DNA of 64,000 nucleotides from Diplodia intermedia (lineage: Eukaryota > Ascomycota > Dothideomycetes > Botryosphaeriales > Botryosphaeriaceae), in assembly GCA_021495925.1 (NCBI GenBank), contig JAKEKT010000011.1, positions 496,001 to 560,000 on the forward strand, in the 5' to 3' direction. Both the position numbers and the translations under genes were made by a program. How positions within the stretch are numbered: position 1 is the stretch's first letter; each line of letters opens with the position of its first letter. Of the stretch, positions 21,428 through 30,031 are shown piece after piece. The notes beneath the pieces were generated by a model. It did not search any database, was not told where the DNA came from, and worked only from the letters and a program-made list of their open reading frames with translations.

Positions 21428-23588
21428 ATGGGGCGCATCTGGGGCGCAGGATATCTACGGCGCCTCAGCAGACGACCGTTTGCACACTCACTTCACGCAG
21501 GGCGCAGAAGCTCTCCATGCCTTCCCATGGAACGACTCAGCAGCTCATACCGACCGACGAGCCGAAGCGAAGATGGCCTGAAGCTACCGCGCTTCGAGGC
21601 CGTTGACTTGAACGACTGCAAACACACGCCTACCGACGACTCTCCAAACGCTGACCACGGCGTCCTCTTTGTTCCACTGGCTACTCGCCCGACCCTCCGA
21701 CTGGACAATTTTACGCCCTTGGAAGCAGATGAAGAGAACCCGTTACGCGCTCGCCGCTACAGCCGCAAACTCGAAGAAAGCAGCAGGTTCGGACTATGGA
21801 CGCTCATTCTTCTGTTGCTGGCCCTCGTCATGGTCATCCTCACCGCCCTCTATTCGACCGGCTCTGCGAAGTCCTTGATGCGAGGGAAAATCTTTGCCAC
21901 TTCATCAAGCAACGCTATTCTGGTCCTTCGCATTCTCACCGAACTCTGCGCCGTCATCCTCAGCGCTCTTGTCATTGTCGTGGTCGAGGACTTGCAATGG
22001 GCGTTGGCGTCAAGACCGGAAGGCGTCGGTCTGTTGCACTTTATTGGTCTTGACTCCGGAACCGGGGTGTGGGGATTGTGTCGATTGCTGGCAACAGCAG
22101 ATTGGAAGCAGAAATACTCGAGTGCTTTTCGGTAAGCGCTGCGCTCGACGACCGCCTACGTCATTAACTAATCTCTCCCGCTCCACAGCCTTCTGGTCAT
22201 CCTTTCGATCCCCCTTCCGGGTATCATTTTGATGGGTGAGGACTTGTTGTCTTGTGTGTGTTCTGACTTACACTGACACCTGACTATACAGGTGATATCA
22301 ACATCGAGCTGGTCTTTTTCCCGGAGAAAACGTATGCAGTGGCTGCCGGACTTGCGGACTTCAACGCCTCGTACATATCACAGTTAACGGCCGTATCGAC
22401 CACAGCACTCTTAGTGCAGATGGGCAACCCTCTCTGGTCAGATCGAGATGCAGTCTCAGTCGAACCTCTTGGTCCAGGAGAAGGGCACTGCACCGTTTCT
22501 AACACTTCTTCGGCATGGGTAGCTTGCGATGAGTCTTATTTCATGTCGGGCGGATTCAACTCAATATCTCCGCAGTCGGACGATCTGTCAAGCTACCCGG
22601 AGGCAAAGGCTTATGTGGTTCCCAACGTGAAGGGATACCATGTGGAGTATGGCCAAGTGCACGACATCCAAACTCTCCATGATGAGGGCAACTGCCATCT
22701 GATTGGAAGTGCCGGCGCTGCCGCGTACTGGTGCTCCGCCATCGGCTCGGATCAAGAACTGCTCTTTGGTACGAATGGACCAGACTGCCTTGTTCCGACT
22801 ATCTTTCGTTTCTAACATGACGTGCAGGATCGGCCTACTGCCCCATATCTCTACAAATGAACAGCAGCTGCCTAAACACAACGTCCTGGACCTCGGAGCT
22901 GGATCTCGCAACTTCCATGTTCGTATACCGACGCTTCGCCACGGTGAACTATTCGCGGACCAATTTCTCAATCGTATCGGTCACCGACCTCTCGACGGCA
23001 GAGGTCTACCCCATATCGCTCGAAGACTACATGCTCGCCCTCTCCTCGGTCGTGCCGGGCTTCAACGCCAGCGTCGACATCAAGGGCGACAACTCGCAGC
23101 TGGCCACGTACGCCGTGACGGCGCTGCCAATCAGCGACAGCCAGGTCGCCAAGAAGATCTCACTCAAGGCCGTTCGCAAGGCCATGTCGGTCCCGCTCGA
23201 CTACTTCCAGGCCAACTACTTCTCGTCCGGGCCCAACATCTGGGAGCTCGACGAGCCGCGCGAAGGCCTGGCAGACGACATGTACACCGAACTCAGCATC
23301 GCCATCCTGTCGCACCAGGTCGTCGCGGGAAAAGTGTCCAGATGGCTGTTTATCGCCAGCGCCGGCGTGTTGCTGCTCATCTCCGCCGCCGGCATCGCCG
23401 CGACGGTGCGTGTCTGCGAACGAAGACCCGAGCGCTGCGGGTACCCGTCGTTGGATTTCGCGGCTGTGTGCGCCAGGGGGTCGTCGGATGGGAATGGCTT
23501 GCACAGGTCGTTGACGAGGCTTGGGGAGCGGCCGAACAAGTATGAGGTCGCGAGTAGGATTCAGGGAGAGCGGATTGTTCTGAGATAG
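21428..23588 (+). CDS. multi-pass membrane protein with large glycosylated ectodomain
   Basis: Four exons (21428-22131, 22189-22235, 22292-22768, 22828-23588) give 662 residues; all junctions keep phase. Hydrophobic segments lie at about 120-142 (LWTLILLLLALVMVILTALY), 160-187, 231-250 (LLVILSIPLPGIILMG) and 587-610 (WLFIASAGVLLLISAAGIAA). Between the third and fourth is a domain of about 335 residues with many N-X-S/T sites (NAS, NTS, NSS, NTT, NYS, NFS) and scattered cysteines, so it is probably extracellular or lumenal. This layout occurs in uncharacterised ascomycete surface proteins; I cannot name the family. The ATG at 21428 opens the frame, but the Met at 21527 (MERLSSSYRPTSRS) is an equally plausible start. 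The 47-nt second exon is small but needed for the third membrane segment. Confidence 0.82.
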
Positions 23589-24379
23589 TAGGAGTGCCGG
23601 CGCTGGCACCGGCGCTGGCACCGGCGCTGGCGGCAGCAACTCTTGATGTGGGCTTGCGGTTGCGTAAAGGAAGAGGATCAATCGCGGTCCTTTTCTGTCC
23701 CGTTGTTGGCTTCGTGCCTCTTTTTTTCCACGTTGAAACGAATGTCTTGATTCTTCTGAGGCTTTTTTATCTTTCTACTTTTTCGCACGATACCCACCAT
23801 AGAAGAGCGGATGCAAACATTGAGAGTGAGCAGAGAAATAGAATGACTATCCAGGGACATAATAGGAAGCTTCTCCATTGATCGTTATGCTCGGCCTTCC
23901 CTTGTTTGGTGCTCAAGGTTCCTGACGCTCTTCCTCCCGCCTTCCGAGATAACTGGTTGCAGAACACAGAACACGTCGTCGTCTCAACCCGTCTCAATTA
24001 TGTGCGGCATTTGTTGGTACATAAGGCAGCGAGCCGCGAGATGTATACAATCTTGTTAGTAAACATTCAGACCTCGCACCATATCTAAGCCACAGTGGTT
24101 GCACAAGGAATTGATTGGCAGCCCAACCGGCGATTGGTGCCTACTGCCCAGACGCATGACAAAGTCGTTGCGGTTTCTACCCATGGATCAGCGAATGCCT
24201 GTTTGTGAAGCTTCACGGACATACAATTCCTTGAACAGTGAGTCACTGCCGCTGTGTAAGGAAAACAACGTGTCTGTAATTGGTTTTAGGACAATCGTCG
24301 GGAAAACGGAGGCAGAGCGGGATACATTAAATCCCAAGGAAGCAGGAGGCTCGGACAAGTGACTGCAGTGGGTCAGCCT
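23589..24379. other. intergenic region with GC-rich 12-bp repeat
   Basis: Holds the 3' UTR of the membrane-protein gene, a 12-bp tandem repeat just after its stop, and then unremarkable sequence up to the permease remnant. The missing N-terminal half of the permease is not found here. Confidence 0.5.
23597..23632. repeat. three-unit 12-bp tandem repeat
   Basis: Three units of CCGGCGCTGGCA (the last with one change) begin 8 nt after the stop codon of the membrane-protein gene. Confidence 0.9.
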
Positions 24380-24383
24380 TTTA

Positions 24384-24980
24384 CCGTCGGTAGTATCTGC
24401 GTTTTGTACATGCTGGTCAACGTCGCATATGTAAGTACCTACCGACCCCATAGCAGATCTGTCCGAGCCTGACTGTCCCAGTTCGTCGTCATCCCAGTGA
24501 ACGAAACTGTTCTGCAAAACTGCGAAAACGACAACTGGAGCGTGGGTCGGAAGTTCTTCAAACACACCCTTGGCTCGGAAAGAACGTATTCGGCGTTTTT
24601 GACCGTCTCAAGCTTCGGTAACGTTATTGTAACGACGTTCACGGCCGGCAGAGGTGAGTGGTGCAAAGTAAGTGCTCATTATCACTACTTACTATCAACG
24701 GTCAAGCAGGAAATTGCCAAAAGCGGCATCCTGCCATGGGCTAAGCTTATCGCAGAGGATAAAGACGCCGGCCATGGTTCTCGCCTTGCATTTATTCTTC
24801 ACTGTCATCATCTTGCTCACGACCTTGGGCATCGGTGAAGCGCAGGAGGAGTACATCACCCTTCTCAGCATCTATAGCTATGCCATCGACGCTTTCTTCG
24901 CCGCCTGCCTCTGCCGAGTTCTCTCTCCTTGGTCAAAGGCGAATGGACTGCTTGTGTTAGTCACAGCAGATGTTCCATAC
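24384..24980 (+). pseudogene. fragment of LAT-family (methionine/amino-acid) permease
   Basis: Conceptual pieces read SICVLYMLVNVAY, then after an intact 53-nt GTAAGT...CCCAG intron FVVIPVNETVLQN, SFGNVIVTTFTAGR, and VKQEIAKSGILPWAKL. This is the order of the middle-to-late membrane helices of fungal L-type/Mup-like permeases. Three defects are visible. The next intron, after FTAGR, keeps its GTGAGT donor but the expected acceptor just before TCAAG reads CGG instead of CAG. A frame change near 24770 moves the coding frame from AEDKDA to MVLALHLFFTVIILL. The sequence stops matching soon after ANGLL. The first half of a normal permease (start and roughly six helices) is absent. I call it a dead 5'- and 3'-truncated copy and do not reconstruct it. 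Confidence 0.85.
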
Positions 24981-25123
24981 GCCAAATTATCACAATAACA
25001 CAAGAAAAGTCGTGGTTTTCATAGCCTCGGGCAACAACTTCCACCTTCGGACGACGGATCATGGGGCCGATGCCTTCCCATATTTACTTTCTATTATATA
25101 CGTTTCCAGCAACAAGCTCTGTC

Positions 25124-25166
25124 ACGTACGACCATAGGTCGCAGAACACAGGGTTTCCCGTCCGCT
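25124..25166 (+). pseudogene. truncated 5S rRNA copy (first 43 nt)
   Basis: Matches the first 43 nt of the complete 5S gene at 25279 with only two differences, both C/T transitions, and then diverges abruptly into unrelated sequence. It lacks the internal promoter C-box region and the 3' strand of helix I, so it cannot be a working 5S gene. It lies 112 nt upstream of the full copy in the same orientation. Confidence 0.9.
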
Positions 25167-25278
25167 TGAATTTCCTCACTTACCGTTGAAGTGGGAGCGC
25201 CTGTTAGCATGGCAGTTGACAGCCAGTCCGCAGCTCATTGACTTGCAGTTATAGTCTTTGCCGCCCGCAATCTCTTCC

Positions 25279-25397
25279 ACGTACGACCATAGGTCGCAGA
25301 ATACAGGGCTTCCCGTCCGCTCAGCCGTACTTAAGCTGCGAACCGGCCGATTAGTACTCAAGTGGGTGACCATTGGGGAATCCCGGCTGTTGTACGT
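25279..25397 (+). rRNA. 5S ribosomal RNA
   Basis: The 119-nt sequence has the hallmarks of a fungal 5S rRNA: a TACGACCATAG start, CCCGTCCGCTC, and a GTGGGTGACCA C-box region followed by GGGGAATCCCGGCTGTTGT. The first nine bases (ACGTACGAC) pair with the last nine (GTTGTACGT), with one G-U, to form helix I. A TTTT run right after the end fits RNA polymerase III termination. Fungal 5S genes are often dispersed as singletons outside the rDNA repeat, as here. Confidence 0.95.
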
Positions 25398-25470
25398 TTT
25401 GCATTTTTGCGTGTGGGGGCACCGGCCTCTTTTTGCCCTGTGCCACGACCACACCTGTTTGTCAATAGAA

Positions 25471-26088
25471 TCATGGGTACGTGGGGTGAACTGTCGGATT
25501 GGTGTACACTGTACAGTATGCGAAGAAGCAAAGAGAATTCTGGCGAGTCAGAGAGAGGTTTAGTTGACGCTCGGATTCGAGTCTCGTCGCCCAGTTGAGC
25601 AGGACGTCCAAATGGGCTGGCTGCAAGTGGATCCTCAGGAACCGCAACACGCGTCTTGAGACATACCAGCCTCCGTCGGTGGGGTCGTCGCGATACCAGA
25701 ATTTGAACGGCAATACTGGTTGGTCTTCATAGGCCAGTCTCAAATCATCTTTGATGGCAGCCCACGGTTGCGTAAGCTCGGTGGGTGTCGGTATGCAAGG
25801 ATCAAGTTGGATCACCGAGCCCTGAGAGATTGACTGCAGCCGCCTGAGAGCGTTTGATATCCCGTCTTCTTCTGAGTTGACGAGCTGCTCCGGCTGCGTT
25901 CCGGGATCTTCATGGAGGATGCGAGCCATGCCGTGGACCAGGGCTATCCCAGGACGAAAGAGATCCAGGCAGAATAGTTGCAGGTCTGGAAGGGGAATTG
26001 CCCTCACAAGGTTTCCTCTGACGGAACGATAGGTAGGATTCTGACGTTGTTTCTGACTCGAAGACGGTTCGTTGCTCACCACCGTCAA
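25471..26088 (-). CDS. orphan open frame, possible gene fragment
   Basis: About 205 codons open with protein-like composition (LPDLQLFCLDLFRPGIALV, FKFWYRDDPTDGGWYVSRRV, LLNWATRLESERQLNL). It has no ATG start: the frame only opens at a TTG within a longer reading frame, so the 5' part is probably missing or lies behind a splice site. I do not recognise the family. The neighbours are a dead permease, a truncated 5S copy and further coding fragments on the same strand, so a decayed or transposed gene piece is more likely than an intact gene. Confidence 0.35.
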   Translation of the reverse strand: MTVVSNEPSSSQKQRQNPTYRSVRGNLVRAIPLPDLQLFCLDLFRPGIALVHGMARILHEDPGTQPEQLVNSEEDGISNALRRLQSISQGSVIQLDPCIPTPTELTQPWAAIKDDLRLAYEDQPVLPFKFWYRDDPTDGGWYVSRRVLRFLRIHLQPAHLDVLLNWATRLESERQLNLSLTRQNSLCFFAYCTVYTNPTVHPTYP

Positions 26089-26640
26089 CTCAGAGGAGTC
26101 GCGTACATGAGGCGGCCCTTAACGATCTGGAGCTCCCGACCAGAGGGCTGAGAGAGCTCGTCGAAGCCTTGATCGTAAGGGGAAGAACAGGGTTATGTGT
26201 TCTTGTTTGTACCCTCCATGGCATGTGAAATGTGCTTGGGAGTCAGTCGGATAGAGACACCATTGCGAGAGGACCTCTTCTTGGAAAGTTCAGCCTCGGA
26301 GACTGTATACGGAGTGGGATCTGATGGGTTAAAGATCGGGAGCTCGCGCTACTGCTTGCATCCCAAGGCCTAAGTCAATGACAGGGCAGATGTTGTCTCT
26401 GGAGTTTGCTCTCACGCCTGGCAGTCTGACATCTCCATGCTCTGGAGAAAGACAAGGCTGCTTGGAGATGCCCGAGTCTTCACGAGCTGGGCAAGGACAA
26501 AAGCGCAAAGCGCACGATCCCCACGCTCGCTGAAATTTTGCAGATAACCAAGATGGACGATGTGAGTTCCGTCGAGATGTTGGAGAAGGCATTTCTCGCA
26601 GCGCGGTCGAGTCGTCATATCGGGTACCGCTGGTTTGATA
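26085..26640 (-). pseudogene. possible decayed gene, unrecognised coding fragments
   Basis: Three minus-strand pieces read like coding sequence: LQHLDGTHIVHLGYLQNFSERGDRAL (about 26570-26490), IFNPSDPTPYTVSEAELSKK (about 26335-26275, continuing to 26213) and FDELSQPSGRELQIVKGRLM (about 26165-26097), with a stop at 26085-26087. They could be joined by introns, but the first junction would need a GC donor and the second an atypical acceptor. I recognise no family. It may be an intact unusual gene, an upstream part of the 25471-26088 frame, or debris. Confidence 0.25.
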
Positions 26641-27871
26641 ACGAAGCTCAGCCCCGCTCGGGCCTGGGGATGTGTAAGTAGCCAACAACGGACGAAGAGG
26701 GCCCTGACAGGAAGGTTGCCCGCTAGTTTAACAGCCGGTGCGTTGAGTATGAACTGCTTCGAGTGTAATCCCTGTTGTTGCTCATGTGCTCCTATGCCAC
26801 CAAGTACTACCTGCCGCTGATCGTGATGAACGCGCTGGAGGCCATCGCGACAGGCGGGGCGAAACCGGCGATTGTTCAGTGCCTGGCGACTCGAATAACT
26901 ACAGCCCCCTCTCGCAGCCGATGGCTAGCGCGAAGAATAGCAGAACATGGCGTAACTATGCCTTAGTTCGTTCTTAGAGAAAAAAAAACAATACGTAGGT
27001 AGTTGAAGCCATCGTCCGAACGTGTATGTAGAATTTTTAATTCGACATTCTCGTCCGGACGATGGCTTTAACTACCCATGACATGAGCAAACAGATCCAC
27101 GCTAGCCATCGGCTGCGCGAAGGAGCTGTACGCATGTCAGCGACAGGAGAAACAAGTTGTCCCATGCACCCCTGCAGACATTGCGCTGTTGCCTCGCGAC
27201 ACGGCCAGCCAAATGAAGCCCTGTGGATCTTGAAAAAAGGGGACATTCTTGTAAGCTTCGGGTCTTGCTCATCTTCTTTGTAGTTGGACACCGAAGATCG
27301 CATGTTTCATCACAATGTTCATTCGAAGATTCTGGTAATATGTTTGATTGATTAACATCCATCTATAAAGGGTAAAGGGCTACTAAAGTAGTCGGGAACC
27401 TGAACGGAAGCAGAACGTTAGCTGACCATTATCCTTGCGAATATCGAGCAAATTGTGTAATGAATGGAACTGTCAGAAAAGGATTTGGTACGAATAGCTG
27501 ATTATCCGCAATATGTTTCGGAAGGGGAATCGCTAAATCATCATATGAAGTATGGTGTAACAAGGAAAAAGTGAACGTACCTTTGAATGTTCGAATCGCC
27601 TATGTGCAACAAGTATCGACAAGGACACAAGGGATGAAGTGAAATCTCATGGCTTTTTTTATCATCACTACGGACCACTACGCAAAGGAAGTGGGTTTAG
27701 AGTTACAAAAGTCGTAACCGAACCTTTGATCTGTCCCACCACAAACTCCGCCAGCACTACTGTATGCTTGATGCCCAATGCCGTCAGCGGTATAAAAACT
27801 AAAGAAAAATGAGAACCCGTAACGCATGAAAGAAGAAGACGCTAACTAGAAGCTGGGTATGGAATCATCAT
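26641..27871. other. repeat-bearing intergenic region
   Basis: Contains the nested inverted repeats at 26897-27133. Beyond these, about 700 nt of locally AT-richer sequence runs to the 3' end of the Hsp90 gene. No convincing gene is visible. Confidence 0.5.
26897..27133. mobile_element. nested inverted repeats, possible MITE-like element
   Basis: The inner arms are 26998-27022 and 27052-27076: 25 nt each, 23 matching, separated by 29 nt. The outer arms share a perfect 17-nt core (GCAGCCGATGGCTAGCG at 26914-26930 against its complement at 27100-27116) with weaker similarity on either side. The two pairs are not exactly concentric, so indels or two separate events are likely. The form suits a small nonautonomous DNA transposon or a foldback element. 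I see no clear target-site duplication and no transposase. Confidence 0.5.
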
Positions 27872-30031
27872 CTAGTCAACCTCCTCCATGGCGCTCTCGC
27901 CAGGGGCCTCGGCCGAGACCTCCTCGGAGGCGGTCTCCTCGGCAGTCTCAGCCGACTCGTCGACGTTGAGGCCAAGGGAGACGAGCTTGTGGATGCGCTC
28001 GGCGAACTGGACGGGCTCCTCAATGGTGAAGCCGGAGACGAGGAGAGACGTCTCGAAGAGCAGCTGGGCGATGGACTTGACGGTGCGGTCCTCCTCGCCA
28101 TCCGTCTCGACCTTGCGCTTGAGCTCCTTGACGATGGGGCTCTTGGGCGAGATCTCGAACGTCTTCTTGGAGCTCATGTAGCTGGACATGGACGTGTCAC
28201 GGAGAGCCTGGGCCTTCATGATACGCTCCATGTTAGCCGACCAGCCGAACTGGCCGGTACGGATGGCGCAAGGAGAGCCGATGAGCTTGTGCGAGACAAC
28301 CACCTTCTCGACCTTGTCGCCAAGGACGTTCTTGAGGGCCTTGGCGAGAGGCTCGTACTCCTTCTCCTCGGCCTCGCGAGCCTTCTTCTCCTCCTCGCTC
28401 TCCTCGAGCTCGAAGTCCTTGGTGATGTCGACGAGCTTCTTGCCATCGAACTCCTTGAGCTGCGTCATGGCGTACTCGTCAATGGGGTCGACCAGGAAGA
28501 GAACCTCGAAGTTCTTCTCCTTGAGGATGTCAAGGAAGGGAGACTTCTGGACAGCCTTGAGCGACTCGCCAGTGATGTAGTAGACCTGCTTCTGGTGCTC
28601 GGGCATGCGGGTGATGTAGTCGGTGAGAGAGGTGGTCTCGTCACCAGACTTGGTGGAGTGGAAGCGCAGGAGCTTGGCCAGCGAGTGGCGGTTCTGGGCA
28701 TCCTCGTGGATACCGAGCTTGATGTTCTTGCTGAAGGCGCTGTAGAACTTGTCGAACTGCTCGCGGTCCTCGGCGATCTCGTTGAAGAGCTCAAGAGTCT
28801 TCTTGACAACGTTCTTGCGGATGACCTTCATGATCTTGTTCTGCTGGAGGGTCTCACGAGACAGGTTGAGAGGAAGGTCCTCAGAGTCGACGACACCCTT
28901 GACGAAGCCCAGCCACTCGGGGATGATGTCGGTGGCATCGTCAGTGATGAACACGCGGCGGACGTAGAGCTTGATGTTGTTCTTGGACTTCTTGGTCTCG
29001 AACAGGTCGAAGGGAGCGCGCTTGGGAACGAAGAGAATGGCGCGGAACTCGAGCTGACCCTCAACAGAGAAGTGCTTGACGGCGAGGTGGTCCTCCCAGT
29101 CGTTGGACAGCGACTTGTAAAAGGAGGCGTACTCCTCCTGCGAGATGTCCTGGGGGTTCCTCGTCCAGATGGGCTTGGTCTTGTTCAGCTCCTCCTCCTC
29201 GATCTTGGACTCCTTGACCTTCTTGGTCTTCTTCTCCTTCTTCTCCTCCTCCTCATCGTCGACCTCTTCGACCTTGGGCTTGTTGTCGGCATCCTCCTCC
29301 TTCTTCTCCTCCTCGGTATCGTCCTCGACCTCGGTCTCGGTCTCCTTGAGGACGTGGAGGTAGATGGGGTAGGAGATGAACTCGGAGTGCTTCTTGACGA
29401 CCTCCTTGATCCTGCTCTCGTTCAGGTAGTCGGTCTGCTCCTCCTTGAGGTGAAGAACGATCTTGGTACCGCGACCAAGCTGCTCGCCCTCAGTGTCCTG
29501 GGTGATCTGGAAAGTACCACCGGCACTCGACTCCCAGACGTACTGCTCATCATCATTGTGCTTGGAGACGACGGTGACCTTGTCGGCGACGAGGTAGGCG
29601 GAGTAGAAACCAACACCGAACTGGCCAATCATGGAGACATCAGCGCCAGCGGAGAGCGCCTCCATGAACTGCTTGGTGCCGGAGCGGGCAATGGTACCGA
29701 GGTTGTTGACGAGGTCCTAGAGTAGAGTTAGCAATGCCATCGGGCGCGTGACGAGGTATGCGGGAACACTTACAGCCTTGGTCATACCAATACCGGTGTC
29801 ACGGATGGTGATGGTCTTGTTCTCCTTGTTGGGGATGATGTCGATGCGGAGGTCCTTGCCGCTGTCAAGCTTGCTGGGGTCCGAGAGGGCCTCATAGCGG
29901 ATCTTGTCGAGGGCATCCGAGCAGTTGGAGATGAGTTCTCTCAGGAAGATCTCCTTGTTCGAGTAGACGGTGTTGATGATGAGGCCGAGAAGCTGAGAGA
30001 TCTCAGCCTGGAACTCGAAGGTCTCACCCAT
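27872..30031 (-). CDS. hsp90: heat shock protein Hsp90
   Basis: Two exons, 30031-29774 and 29716-27872, joined by a 57-nt GTAAGT...CTAG intron, give 700 residues, the usual cytosolic Hsp90 length. The N-terminal GHKL ATPase domain shows SNKEIFLRELISNCSDALDK, DTGIGM (about residues 78-83) and GQFGVGFYSAYLVADK. An acidic linker rich in Glu and Lys follows, then the middle domain (EYASFYKSLSNDWEDHLAVK, RRVFITDD) and the dimerisation domain. The protein ends in MEEVD, the docking site for TPR co-chaperones such as Sti1 and Cpr7. It folds kinases, transcription factors and other clients in the cytosol and nucleus. Codon use is strongly biased, which explains long antisense open frames. Heat-shock-element-like sequence lies upstream at 30406-30418. 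Confidence 0.99.

Noticed and set aside
25560..25600. tRNA gene suggested by a GGATTCGAGTC B-box-like sequence
   Set aside because: No acceptor-stem pairing or A box at the right distance.
27989..29725. 578-codon + strand open frame opposite Hsp90
   Set aside because: It is an antisense shadow produced by the strong C/G-ending codon bias of Hsp90; the translation is a Leu/Val/Gly/Asp-rich string with no domain.
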